A stretch of DNA of 42,151 nucleotides. It comes from Burkholderiaceae bacterium. GTDB taxonomy: Bacteria; Pseudomonadota; Gammaproteobacteria; Burkholderiales; Burkholderiaceae_C. Below the pieces are notes generated by a model, which saw nothing but the letters and a program-made list of their open reading frames with translations, had not been told where the DNA came from and made no database searches. Both the position numbers and the translations under genes were made by a program. Of the stretch, positions 17,187 to 25,059 are shown one piece after another. Position 1 is the first letter of the stretch; the number at the start of each line of letters is the position of its first letter. The DNA lies in assembly GCA_024709845.1 (NCBI GenBank), contig JANJVX010000195.1:1-42151 (forward strand). The letters are read 5' to 3'.

Positions 17187-17216
17187 ATTAAATGCAGGCA
17201 CGGCGAGCTCTGTCAA
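17187..17216 (-). promoter_or_regulatory. Predicted sigma-70 promoter of the receiver-kinase-kinase-EAL operon
   Basis: On the minus strand a perfect TTGACA (17211-17216) is separated by 18 bp from TTTAAT (17187-17192), five of six matches to TATAAT. It lies about 60 bp upstream of the receiver start at 17125, with no gene between. No operator is obvious. Confidence 0.65.
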
Positions 17217-17349
17217 GCGGACCGCGCCGCTGTGTCAGCAGGGGTGGCTGATCAGGTCTTCCGACCTGGTGTCATCGCAGGTGCGCCAGTGCGACGGTGC
17301 GTTCGGCCGTTGTGCAGGCGCAACGTGGCAGGGCGGGGGCGTTCACTCC

Positions 17350-18435
17350 TCAGTTCGCACGCTGCTCCACCACCGTGTCATGCACGAAGCGCAATTTGCG
17401 CAGTGCGCCCGGCGACAGGGCGAACGGGTAGGCGTCCTGCTGGCCCAGGCTGCGGTTCAGGCTGTTGAGCAGCAGGGTCAGTGGCACCCACTGGCGCACC
17501 ATGGTGTCAAACCCTGGCGCGGGGGTGGCGAAAGGATCGGCCACATGCTCGCGCAGGGGGGGCGGGGTGCCGGGTTCCGGCACGCTCAGGCTGGTGGCGT
17601 AGGCGGCGGCGGTTTCCAGCAGGTCCACCATGTGCAGGTAGTGTGCCCAGGTTTCTGCCCAGTCTTCCCAGGGGTGGGCCGCGGCATAGGCGCTCACATG
17701 CTGCGGGTGCCAGTCAGGGGCGGGTTGGCGGGCGTAATGCGCCTGCAGCGCGGCGGCGTAATCCATCCGTTCGTCACCGAACACGGCCCGGAAAGCATCC
17801 AGCCGCCCGCCGCCCTGCACCAGCCTGTCCCAATAAAAGTGGCCTGACTCGTGGCGTAGGTGGCCGATCAGCGTGCGGTAGGGCTCATGCAGGGCCACGC
17901 GCAGGCGGGCGCGTTCATCGTCGTCGGCCTCGGCCACGTTCAGCGTGATGGTGCCGCCGTGGTGGCCGGTGACGATGGCGGGCGTGCCGGGCAGGTCGGC
18001 CAGGAAGGCGTAGGCCGGCCCGGCACCGGCCGGGGCATGCTCATCCGTGGGTTGCAGGCCAAGCCTGGCCAGGGTGTAGAAGAGCTGACGCTTGGCGCCC
18101 TCGATGCGGGCCCAGCGCAGGCGGTGCGAGGGGTCTGAAAGATCGGGCAGGCGCTGTGTCTGGCGGCAGGCCACGCACAGCAGATGCGGGCTGGCGGCGG
18201 GAACGGCAAAGTTGCAGGCTCCCCAGGTGCTCTGGTTGTAGCACGGGCGGTAGAGCGCGCCCGGTGTTTCGCTGCCGAGTCTGCGCCACAGGCCACTGCC
18301 GGCTTCGGGGGCGGGGGTCAACGCACCCAGCGTGAGCTGGTCGGGCAGAAATGCCAATGCGCTGCCGCAGTGCATGCACTGCACGTTGTCAAAAAAAACC
18401 AGGTGGCCGCAATGGCCGCAGTTGTAAACCCGCAT
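17350..18435 (-). CDS. Zinc-ribbon putative metallopeptidase (HExxH type)
   Basis: A 361-residue protein of the putative zinc-binding metallopeptidase family (Peptidase_Mx-like, COG4307). The N-terminal zinc ribbon is CGHCGH...CMHCGS (residues 6-24). Further Cys residues (CYNQSTWGACNFAV, CVAC) may form a second metal site. The peptidase motif is LRHESGHFYWD (HExGH) and a downstream DWAETWAHYLHMVD supplies the probable third ligand Glu. There is no signal peptide, so it is cytosolic. Substrate and physiological role are unknown. It is transcribed on the minus strand, upstream of the receiver operon promoter. I see no T-run terminator after it, only a short CAGGTC/GACCTG hairpin at 17248-17263. 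Confidence 0.85.
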   Translation of the reverse strand: MRVYNCGHCGHLVFFDNVQCMHCGSALAFLPDQLTLGALTPAPEAGSGLWRRLGSETPGALYRPCYNQSTWGACNFAVPAASPHLLCVACRQTQRLPDLSDPSHRLRWARIEGAKRQLFYTLARLGLQPTDEHAPAGAGPAYAFLADLPGTPAIVTGHHGGTITLNVAEADDDERARLRVALHEPYRTLIGHLRHESGHFYWDRLVQGGGRLDAFRAVFGDERMDYAAALQAHYARQPAPDWHPQHVSAYAAAHPWEDWAETWAHYLHMVDLLETAAAYATSLSVPEPGTPPPLREHVADPFATPAPGFDTMVRQWVPLTLLLNSLNRSLGQQDAYPFALSPGALRKLRFVHDTVVEQRAN

Positions 18436-18514
18436 GGGCAGAGCTTACCTGTTGTGGGCCATGCCAATGTGCAGGCCCGCACTGGGGCGGGCTCTTGCAC
18501 AGAGCGGACGTGGG

Positions 18515-18850
18515 CTATGGGCGTACCACGATGCTGTTGCGCACCTCGCGCACATGGCGCGTGGTGCGGGCAATGTTCTCGGCGCGGTCGCGCTCCTGCT
18601 GCGACTTGGCGAAGCCCGACAGTTGCACCGTGCCGTTGAGCGTTTCCACGCTGATGGCGGTGGCCGAGACGGTTCTGTCCTCGGCCATCTTGGCCTTGAC
18701 GGCGGTGGTGATGGCGGCGTCGTCGACGTAGGCCCCCACGGTCTGCTGTTCGCGCACCACCGAGCAGCCGGTGGTTGCAATGGTGGCGCCCGCCAGCAGG
18801 GCAAAGGCCATGGAGCGTGCGTATTTCAGGGCTTGTTGTGGCGTGTTCAT
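18515..18850 (-). CDS. BON-domain periplasmic protein (possible lipoprotein)
   Basis: A 111-residue exported protein. The N-terminal signal sequence ends in AGATIATTGCSVVRE; the Cys could be lipidated, though the lipobox (TTGC) is imperfect. A single BON domain follows (DDAAITTAVKAKMAEDR, SAISVETLNGTVQLSGFAKS, RDRAENIARTTRHVREVRNSIVV), as in OsmY-related envelope proteins thought to bind phospholipid surfaces. The start at 18850 has AAGGA about nine bases upstream. It lies 41 bp downstream of the DUF1328 gene on the same strand. BON and DUF1328 genes commonly accompany each other in envelope or osmotic stress loci, so a stress role is inferred. Confidence 0.88.
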   Translation of the reverse strand: MNTPQQALKYARSMAFALLAGATIATTGCSVVREQQTVGAYVDDAAITTAVKAKMAEDRTVSATAISVETLNGTVQLSGFAKSQQERDRAENIARTTRHVREVRNSIVVRP

Positions 18851-18891
18851 GGGAGGATCCTTGTGGGTGTGGAAGTTGGGGTGAGGGGCGT

Positions 18892-19056
18892 TCAGCCCCG
18901 TTTGATCAGGCCAAAGACAAAGGTCAGCACGGCCATGACGATGAAGATGAAAAAGAGAATCTTGGCGATGCCGACGGCCCCGGCGGCGATGCCGCCAAAG
19001 CCGAAAAGGGCCGCAATCAGTGCGATGACCAGAAAAACAACTGCGTAGTGCAACAT
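18892..19056 (-). CDS. DUF1328 small membrane protein (UPF0391, YtjA-like)
   Basis: A 54-residue protein starting [20 protein letters not shown] and ending [12 protein letters not shown], the typical DUF1328 pattern of two hydrophobic segments with a Gly/Ala-rich turn ([20 protein letters not shown]). AAGGAG lies seven bases upstream of the ATG (19054-19056), which fixes the start. Members are predicted inner-membrane proteins of unknown function, often stress-inducible. It precedes the BON-domain gene on the same strand and probably shares its transcript. Confidence 0.9.
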   Translation of the reverse strand: MLHYAVVFLVIALIAALFGFGGIAAGAVGIAKILFFIFIVMAVLTFVFGLIKRG

Positions 19057-19193
19057 GTTTTACTCCTTGGTGGGGCGCACAGGCCGTATTGCCGTGCACT
19101 TGTCTGCACTGTAGGGTGGCCAAACCGCTGGGCTTGCAGGTGCGAAGGGGGTTAGATTGTCAGCGCAGCGCAGGGGCCGCCGTAGGAAACCGC

Positions 19194-20570
19194 CTACTCC
19201 GGCCGCGCCGGACTGCCTGCGGCAGGGGCGGGTGTGCTGGAAGGCAGGATGGCGGCGACCAGCGTGCCCTCGCCGGGCCTGGAGGTGATGGTCAGCCGGC
19301 CGCCCACGGCCTCCACGCGCTGGCGCATGCCCAGCAGGCCGTGCCGGCTGCGTTCGATGCGGGCAGGGTCGAACCCCTGGCCATCGTCGCGAATCTGCAC
19401 CGCCACATGCCGGGGGTGCTGATGCACCGTCACCAGCACCTTGCGTGCCTGTGCGTACTTGCCGATGTTGGTGAGCGACTCCTGCACCATGCGATAGACC
19501 GTAAGCTGGGTGGCTTCGGGCAGCGTGACCGTTTCCAGGCTGGTCTGCACCTCGATGCCGGCACCCCGGGAAAACTCGTGCGCCAGGATTTCCAGGGAAG
19601 CTGTCAGCCCGAGGTTCGAGAGGGATGAGGGACGCAGGTCTTCGATGATGCGGCGTTTGAGCGCAATCACGCCGTTGAGGGTTTCGCTCAGATGCCGCAG
19701 GCGATCAACCACCTCCGTGCCCTGGTCGCCAAGCCGTGACTTGAGACGCGCCACATCCAGCTTGGCTGCGGTGAGCAGCGCGCCGAGCTCGTCGTGCAAC
19801 TCGCGCGCCAGGTGGCCGCGTTCATCCTCACGCACCTGCTGCAGGTGGTTGGCCAGGTCGTTGAGCGTGGCAGTGCGCTCACGCACCAGGTCTTCGAGCC
19901 GGGAGCGCTCTGTTTCGAGCACCGCCTGCTCGCGTTCGGTGGCCTGCTGAAGCGCACGCGTCTGGCGCAGGTAGAGGTGAAAGGCGAGCAGACCGATGGC
20001 CGTCACCAGGGCGATGCCCAGGCGCGAAAGCCAGAGCGACTGGGCGATTTCCGCCTGGCTGCGTGCCACCCGCGCGGTATTGCGCTCCACCAGTGTGCGG
20101 GCATGCTGGCGAATGGCGTCCATGTTCTGTTTGCCCACGTCGGTGCTGATGACGAACTTCCAGGCGTCCTCCTGTCCCTTGCGCCGCAGGCTCAGGCTCA
20201 GGTCGAGTTCGGACATCTTGCGTGCGACCTGTTGCGACAGCTGCAGGTAATCGTCCAGGTCTTGCGAGGACTCTGCGAACTGACTGCGCAGCTCTTCCAG
20301 ATTGGCATGGATGGTGGCATTGGCGCTTTGGTAGGGCTCCAGGTAGCGTTCGTCGCCGGTGAGCAGGTAGCCGCGCAGACCGGTTTCAGCGTCCAGCATG
20401 CTTTGCAGCAGGCGGCTGACCGACGTCCGGGCCTTCTGCCATTCGTTCAGCTCATTCAGGGCTGCGTGGGATCGGTGGTAACCCGCTTCGTTGATGCCGA
20501 TCAGCGTGAGTGCCGCCAGCATGGCCAGGGGCAGGCTGACGGCGATTCTGTGCAATGAAGTCCAGCGCAT
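19194..20570 (-). CDS. CHASE3-domain NarL-type sensor histidine kinase
   Basis: A 458-residue membrane kinase. There is an N-terminal membrane helix (residues 10-27) and a periplasmic CHASE3 domain (about 30-175) with LLQSMLDAETGLRGYLLTGDERYLEPY. A second helix follows (about 182-202), then a coiled-coil linker. HisKA_3 has H259 in GHLARELHDELGALLTAAK, and the HATPase C-terminus has VQESLTNIGKYA, IRDDGQGFD and GLLGMRQRVEAVGG. This is the kinase class that pairs with LuxR/NarL-type regulators, and the regulator is encoded divergently, 104 bp away. GGAG lies eight bases upstream of the start. CHASE3 ligands are unknown. The BON and DUF1328 genes lie just downstream on the same strand. Confidence 0.92.
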   Translation of the reverse strand: MRWTSLHRIAVSLPLAMLAALTLIGINEAGYHRSHAALNELNEWQKARTSVSRLLQSMLDAETGLRGYLLTGDERYLEPYQSANATIHANLEELRSQFAESSQDLDDYLQLSQQVARKMSELDLSLSLRRKGQEDAWKFVISTDVGKQNMDAIRQHARTLVERNTARVARSQAEIAQSLWLSRLGIALVTAIGLLAFHLYLRQTRALQQATEREQAVLETERSRLEDLVRERTATLNDLANHLQQVREDERGHLARELHDELGALLTAAKLDVARLKSRLGDQGTEVVDRLRHLSETLNGVIALKRRIIEDLRPSSLSNLGLTASLEILAHEFSRGAGIEVQTSLETVTLPEATQLTVYRMVQESLTNIGKYAQARKVLVTVHQHPRHVAVQIRDDGQGFDPARIERSRHGLLGMRQRVEAVGGRLTITSRPGEGTLVAAILPSSTPAPAAGSPARPE

Positions 20571-20637
20571 GGAATTTCTCCGTGGTCAGCGCGGAATGCG
20601 CAAATCGGGATAATGAAACAGTCCACCAATTCCATGC
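20567..20637. repeat. 10-bp inverted repeat flanking the divergent kinase/regulator promoter region
   Basis: GCATGGAATT (20567-20576) and AATTCCATGC (20628-20637) are exact reverse complements separated by 51 bp. The left arm covers the kinase start codon; the right arm lies 37 bp upstream of the regulator start. The pair frames the shared 104-bp control region. It could be two operator half-sites or a fortuitous match. Confidence 0.5.
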
Positions 20638-20674
20638 AGGCGCGGCCGATGGCTTGCGCACGGAGAGTTTGTCA

Positions 20675-21307
20675 ATGATCAATATCGGCATTGTCGATGA
20701 CCACGCCATCGTGCGCTCGGGACTGCGCCAGTTTCTGTCCGAGCATGTGGATTTGCGCGTCGTGGGCGAGGCGGCCAACGGGCGCGAGGCCATCGACCTG
20801 ATCCGCAATGCCGAGGTCCATGTGCTCATCATGGACCTGGCGATGCCCGGACAGAGCGGGCTGGATGCACTGGCCATGCTGCGCGCCAAGGCGCCGAAGA
20901 TGGGCATTCTCATACTCAGCGGCTATCCGGAGGAGCATTACGCCATCAGCATGATCCGCCAGGGTGCCAGCGGCTACCTGAACAAGGAGTGTGACCCGGC
21001 CGAAATTGTCGAGGCCATCCGCACGATCGCGCTGGGGCGGCGATATGTGACGCCGGGGGTGGCCGAACTGCTGGCGCAGCAACTGAACCGCAAGGACGAC
21101 GCGCCGGTGCATGAACAGCTCTCCGAGCGTGAGTTCCAGGTGTTCCTGAAGCTGGCACGCGGAGAGACGGCAGGGGACATCGCCAAGTCGCTCTCGCTGA
21201 GCGTCAAGACGGTGAGCACCTACCGCACGCGCCTGATGGAGAAGATGGGCCTGTCGTCCAACAGCGACCTGACCTATTACGCCCTCAAGAACCGGCTGAT
21301 CGACTGA
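20675..21307 (+). CDS. NarL/FixJ-family response regulator
   Basis: A 210-residue DNA-binding regulator. The receiver (1-120) has DD at 9-10, phosphoacceptor D54 in LIMDLAMPGQSGLD, and K in YLNKECDP. The C-terminal LuxR-type helix-turn-helix is QLSEREFQVFLKLARGE...IAKSLSLSVKTVSTYRTRLMEKMGL. The start at 20675 has GGAGAG eight bases upstream; the longer frame from 20555 has no support. It is divergent from its likely partner, the CHASE3 kinase. Its targets may include the nearby BON/DUF1328 genes, which is inference from proximity only. Confidence 0.94.
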   Translation: MINIGIVDDHAIVRSGLRQFLSEHVDLRVVGEAANGREAIDLIRNAEVHVLIMDLAMPGQSGLDALAMLRAKAPKMGILILSGYPEEHYAISMIRQGASGYLNKECDPAEIVEAIRTIALGRRYVTPGVAELLAQQLNRKDDAPVHEQLSEREFQVFLKLARGETAGDIAKSLSLSVKTVSTYRTRLMEKMGLSSNSDLTYYALKNRLID

Positions 21308-21361
21308 TCTGAATGCCCCGCGCTTGAACCAGGTCCCTGCGAGGCGAGTGGGCAGGGCATC

Positions 21362-21760
21362 TCATCGCGTTTCGGGCAGGCTGTGGCTCTGGGTGATGCA
21401 GTAGTCGATCAGTGCGTCGATCTCGTTGGATTTGTCAAACACCGCATCCACGCCCAGTTGTGCACAGCGCATGCGCACATCGGGCGTGGCGTAGTTGCTG
21501 AGCACCACCAGGCGCTGATGGGGCATGCGGGTCTGGCACGCCGCCAGAACCCCCAGGCCACTGCCCTGGCGCAGAAACAGATCGATGATGGCGATGTCCC
21601 ATTGCTCCGGGTGCGCTGTCAGCCAGTGTTTGCCCTCGTCTTCGGTGTCGGCCACTCCCACGGCCTCGATGAAGGCAAGCTCTTCCAGCGTACCGATCAG
21701 GTTCTCGCGGATGGTGGCGTTGTCTTCAACGATGTAGGTCTTGAGCTTCACGGGATGCAT
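21362..21760 (-). CDS. Orphan single-domain response regulator
   Basis: A 132-residue receiver without output domain. YIVEDN provides the acidic pocket, D60 in IAIIDLFLRQGSGLGV is the phosphoacceptor, LSNYA gives the Ser/Thr position and VFDKSNE the Lys. It is convergent with the NarL-type regulator, from which it is separated by 54 bp, and near the CHASE3 kinase, which might phosphorylate both. The start at 21760 (MHPVKLKTY) is chosen because upstream sequence has no receiver similarity; the ribosome binding site is weak. Confidence 0.85.
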   Translation of the reverse strand: MHPVKLKTYIVEDNATIRENLIGTLEELAFIEAVGVADTEDEGKHWLTAHPEQWDIAIIDLFLRQGSGLGVLAACQTRMPHQRLVVLSNYATPDVRMRCAQLGVDAVFDKSNEIDALIDYCITQSHSLPETR

Positions 21761-21854
21761 CCATTGCGGTGCCGGGCGGCATCGAAGATCCAATGTACGG
21801 TCTGTCCGGCGCTGATTGTGCCAGCGCACACACGCACCGGCCGTAGGCCGATTC

Positions 21855-22619
21855 CTACCCCGCGCTGCCGTGCGCCTGCCCGCATACCGGGCAGGCGGGG
21901 TTGCGCGTGGTGCGCAGCGAGCTCCATTCCATGCCGCGTCCGTCGAGCATCAGCAGGCGCCCGGCCAGCGAGGGCCCAACGCCCGCCACCAGCTTGAGTG
22001 CCTCGGCTGCCTGCATCGCACCCACCACGCCCACCAGCGGCGCGAACACGCCCATGGTGGAGCAGGCCACTTCCTCGAATTGGGCCTGCGGATCGAAGAG
22101 ACAGGCATAGCAGGGGGCCGTGGCATCGCGCGGGTCCACCACGGTGATCTGCGCGTCGAATCGGATCACGGCACCGGCCACCAGCGGTATGCCCTGGCGC
22201 ACGCAGGCGGCGTTGACGGCCTGGCGCGTGGCGTAGTTGTCGCTGCAGTCGAGCACCACGGTGGCCTCCCGCACCAGCCGTTCGAGCAGGGACGCGTCTG
22301 CGCGCTGCTGGATGCAGGTGACCCGTGCCTCGGGGTTGATGGCATGCACGGCCTGTGCCGCCGAAGCCACCTTGGGCTGGCCCACGCGGTCCTGGGTGTG
22401 GGCGATCTGGCGCTGCAGGTTGGTCAGGTCCACCACGTCGTGGTCCACCAGCGTGAGGTGGCCCACCCCGGCCGAGCCCAGGTACAGCGCGGCTGGCGAG
22501 CCCAGTCCCCCGGCCCCGATCACCAGCGCGTGCGCGGCCAGGATGCGCTCCTGGCCCTCGATGCCCACCTCGTCGAGCAGGATGTGGCGGGAATAGCGCA
22601 GGAGCTGGTCGTCGGTCAT
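21855..22619 (-). CDS. moeB: MoeB/ThiF-family adenylyltransferase
   Basis: A 254-residue E1-like enzyme that adenylates the C-terminal glycine of a ubiquitin-like sulfur carrier (MoaD or ThiS). Motifs are VIGAGGLGSPAALYLGSAGVG (ATP site), DLTNLQRQ with the catalytic Arg, CSDNYATRQAVN and two zinc-binding CxxC pairs (CYACLF, CPVCGQ). I favour MoeB over ThiF because no thiamine genes are nearby, but the families are hard to tell apart. The start at 22619 is preferred over an upstream ATG at 22658, whose extension would read through the ctpA terminator hairpin. It is separated from ctpA by 71 bp. Confidence 0.88.
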   Translation of the reverse strand: MTDDQLLRYSRHILLDEVGIEGQERILAAHALVIGAGGLGSPAALYLGSAGVGHLTLVDHDVVDLTNLQRQIAHTQDRVGQPKVASAAQAVHAINPEARVTCIQQRADASLLERLVREATVVLDCSDNYATRQAVNAACVRQGIPLVAGAVIRFDAQITVVDPRDATAPCYACLFDPQAQFEEVACSTMGVFAPLVGVVGAMQAAEALKLVAGVGPSLAGRLLMLDGRGMEWSSLRTTRNPACPVCGQAHGSAG

Positions 22620-22640
22620 GGTGCGGTGGGCCTGGGACAG

Positions 22641-22667
22641 AAAAAAGGGCCGGTACACGACCGGCCC
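22641..22667 (-). terminator. Rho-independent terminator of ctpA
   Basis: On the minus strand GGGCCGGT, loop CGTGT, ACCGGCCC form a perfect 8-bp stem followed by six T residues. It lies 24 bp after the ctpA stop and only 22 bp before the moeB start, so it would separate moeB from ctpA or limit readthrough. Confidence 0.88.
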
Positions 22668-22690
22668 CGGTGGGCGAAGGCGGGGACGGC

Positions 22691-24127
22691 TTACTGTTCC
22701 TTCTTCTCTTCCTTGCGCTCGGTCTGGGTCTTGCTGACCAGCACGGGCTTGCCGCGCAACTGGTTCAGCGCCTGGGCGAGCTGGAAGTCCTTGTCGGTGC
22801 CGAATTCGGGCAGCCTGCGGTCGGCGGCGGGCTTCTTGGCCTCTTCCTCCAGGCGCTTGCGGGCTTCCTCGCGGGCTTTCTCGCGTTCGGGATCCTTCTT
22901 CTCCTCGACCTGGCCATTGCCCAGGTGCTTTTCGAGGTCGGCTTCACGCATGCGCAGGGCGGCGAACGGGCTGCCTTCGGCGGTTTCGTCGAGCATCACG
23001 TCGGGCACGATGCCCCGCGCCTGGATCGATTTGCCGCTGGGCGTGTAATAGCGCGCCGTGGTCAGCTTGATGCCGGTGTCAGGCCCCAGGGGGCGCACGG
23101 TTTGCACCGAGCCCTTACCGAAGGTCTGGCTGCCCATGATGGTGGCGCGCTTGTGGTCTTGCAGGGCGCCCGCCACGATCTCGCTGGCCGAGGCCGAGCC
23201 TTCATTCACCAGCACCACCAGCGGCACGGTTTTGAGGGCCGCAGGCAGGCGCTTGAGCGGATCCCCCCCACCCCGGCGGGCATAGAACTCGGGGGACGCC
23301 TTGAAGGTGGCCTTGCTTTCGGCCAGCTGGCCGTTGGTGGAGACCACGGTCACGTCCGGCGGCAGGAAGGCGGCGGAGATGGCGACGGCGGCATCCAGCA
23401 GACCGCCCGGGTCATTGCGCAGATCGAGCACCAGACCCTTGAGCTTGGGGTCCTGCTTGTACAGCTCTTCCGCCTTGCGCACGAAATCGTCCACCGTGCG
23501 CTCCTGGAACTGCGAGAGGCGGATCCAGCCGTAGCCTGGCTCGATCATCTTGCCCTTGACGGACTGCGTCTTGATTTCTTCGCGCGTGATGGTCACGGCA
23601 AAGGTGCGGTTCTCGTCCTTGCGGAAAATGGTGAGCGTGACCTTGGTGTTGGGCTCGCCGCGCATGCGCTTGACAGCGTCGCTCAGACTCAGGCCCTTGA
23701 CGGCGGTTTCGTCGATCTTGGTGATGAGGTCGTTGGTCTTGAGGCCAGCCCGGAAGGCGGGAGAACCCTCGATGGGTGAGACCACCTTGATGAGCCCGTC
23801 TTCCTGCGTGATCTCGATGCCCACCCCGACGAAGCGGCCCGTGGTGCCTTCGCGGAATTCGGCGAACGACTTCTTGTCGAAATATTGCGAGTGCGGGTCA
23901 AGGCTGGAAACCATGCCGGAGATGGCGTCGGTGATCAGCTTCTTGTCGTCCACCGGCTCCACGTAGTCGGTCTTGACCAGGCCGAAGACGGCCGAAAGCT
24001 GCTGGATTTCCTCCAGCGGCAGCGGCGCCATGGCGCCGCGCGCCACGGTCTGCAGCGACACCGTGGTCAGCACCCCGGCAAGCGCGCCAACAGACACCCA
24101 ACCTGCAATTTTCAGTTTCTGGCCCAT
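22691..24127 (-). CDS. ctpA: S41-family carboxy-terminal processing protease
   Basis: A 478-residue periplasmic serine protease of the CtpA/Prc type. It has an N-terminal signal anchor (GWVSVGALAGVLTTVSLQ), an S41 N-terminal segment (SAVFGLVKTDYVEPVDDKKL, LDPHSQYFD), a PDZ domain (about 95-175, GSPAFRAGLKTNDLITKID) and a catalytic core. The core has the Ser in NEGSASASEIVAGAL and the Lys in SQTFGKGSVQT. The C-terminal tail is rich in Lys/Glu with EKAREEARKRLEEEAKK, a likely helix. The start at 24127 (MGQKLKIAGW) has AGAGGTG seven bases upstream. It follows gpmA on the same strand, a neighbourhood common in Burkholderiales. An intrinsic terminator follows. Confidence 0.93.
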   Translation of the reverse strand: MGQKLKIAGWVSVGALAGVLTTVSLQTVARGAMAPLPLEEIQQLSAVFGLVKTDYVEPVDDKKLITDAISGMVSSLDPHSQYFDKKSFAEFREGTTGRFVGVGIEITQEDGLIKVVSPIEGSPAFRAGLKTNDLITKIDETAVKGLSLSDAVKRMRGEPNTKVTLTIFRKDENRTFAVTITREEIKTQSVKGKMIEPGYGWIRLSQFQERTVDDFVRKAEELYKQDPKLKGLVLDLRNDPGGLLDAAVAISAAFLPPDVTVVSTNGQLAESKATFKASPEFYARRGGGDPLKRLPAALKTVPLVVLVNEGSASASEIVAGALQDHKRATIMGSQTFGKGSVQTVRPLGPDTGIKLTTARYYTPSGKSIQARGIVPDVMLDETAEGSPFAALRMREADLEKHLGNGQVEEKKDPEREKAREEARKRLEEEAKKPAADRRLPEFGTDKDFQLAQALNQLRGKPVLVSKTQTERKEEKKEQ

Positions 24128-24170
24128 ACAAACACCTCTGACCGACTCAATATACACCTTGGAAGGGCCG

Positions 24171-24197
24171 GGCCCGCGCGGGTTCCCGCGCCGGGCC
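24171..24197. repeat. GC-rich stem-loop between gpmA and ctpA
   Basis: GGCCCGCGCGGG, two bases, then CCCGCGCCGGGCC form a 12-bp stem with one bulged base. On the plus strand TTGTTTT follows, but no plus-strand gene ends there. On the minus strand it would sit in the gpmA-ctpA intercistronic RNA, about 44 bases before the ctpA start. Confidence 0.6.
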
Positions 24198-24244
24198 TTG
24201 TTTTCGCGCCGCTGGGCCGGTGCGGTGCGAGATTTACCGCAGCT

Positions 24245-24988
24245 TTACGCTTTGCCCTGGCTCGCTACGGCGGCGGCGGCCCGGGCTGCTGCCTCGGCAT
24301 CGCCCAGATAGTAGTGGCGGATGGGCTTGAGGTCGGCATCCAGTTCGTATACCAGCGGAATGCCGTTGGGAATGTTCAGGCCGACGATGTCGCCGTCCGA
24401 GATGTTGTCGAGGTACTTGACCAGGGCGCGGATCGAGTTGCCATGGGCCGCCAGCAGAATGCGCTGGCCCGAGCGGATGGCGGGGGCCATGGTGTCGTTC
24501 CAGAACGGCAGCACACGCGCCACGGTGTCTTTCAGGCACTCGGTCAGCGGCACCTGGCTGGCATCGAGGCCGGCGTAGCGGCGGTCGCCGCGCTCGCAGC
24601 GCGGGTCGCCCGCTTCCAGGGCCGGGGGCGGGGTGTCATAGCTGCGGCGCCACACCAGGACCTGCTCGTCGCCGTATTTCTGGGCCGTCTCGCCCTTGTT
24701 GAGGCCCTGCAGTGCGCCATAGTGGCGCTCGTTCAGGCGCCAGCTTTTCTGCACGGGCAGCCAGGTGCGGTCCATCTCGTCCAGGGCATACCACAGGGTG
24801 TGGATGGCGCGCTTGAGCACGCTGGTGTAGCACAGGTCGAACTCGTAGCCCTCGGCCTTGAGCAGCTTGCCTGCCGACATGGCCTGCGAAACGCCGGTGG
24901 GGGTGAGGTCCACATCGGTCCAGCCGGTGAAGCGGTTTTCCAGGTTCCAGGTGGATTCGCCGTGGCGGATCAGAACGAGTTTGTGCAT
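24245..24988 (-). CDS. gpmA: 2,3-bisphosphoglycerate-dependent phosphoglycerate mutase
   Basis: A 247-residue glycolytic enzyme that interconverts 3- and 2-phosphoglycerate in the cytosol. The catalytic His is in [20 protein letters not shown], the acid/base Glu in [15 protein letters not shown], and the second His in [16 protein letters not shown]. Length and all blocks match GpmA. The C-terminus adds an Ala-rich tail ([13 protein letters not shown]). The start is divergent from the rhodanese gene, 71 bp away. Confidence 0.97.
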   Translation of the reverse strand: MHKLVLIRHGESTWNLENRFTGWTDVDLTPTGVSQAMSAGKLLKAEGYEFDLCYTSVLKRAIHTLWYALDEMDRTWLPVQKSWRLNERHYGALQGLNKGETAQKYGDEQVLVWRRSYDTPPPALEAGDPRCERGDRRYAGLDASQVPLTECLKDTVARVLPFWNDTMAPAIRSGQRILLAAHGNSIRALVKYLDNISDGDIVGLNIPNGIPLVYELDADLKPIRHYYLGDAEAAARAAAAVASQGKA

Positions 24989-25059
24989 GGTTTCCCTAGA
25001 GCGAGCGGGTCAAAACCCATCATTCTAAAATCCCGGTGTTTGCCAACCCAAGGAATAAC

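Noticed and set aside
22620-22658. Upstream moeB start at 22658
   Set aside because: It adds residues outside the family and would overlap the ctpA terminator hairpin.
24171-24204. Plus-strand rho-independent terminator in the gpmA-ctpA gap
   Set aside because: No plus-strand gene ends upstream, so it is listed only as a stem-loop.
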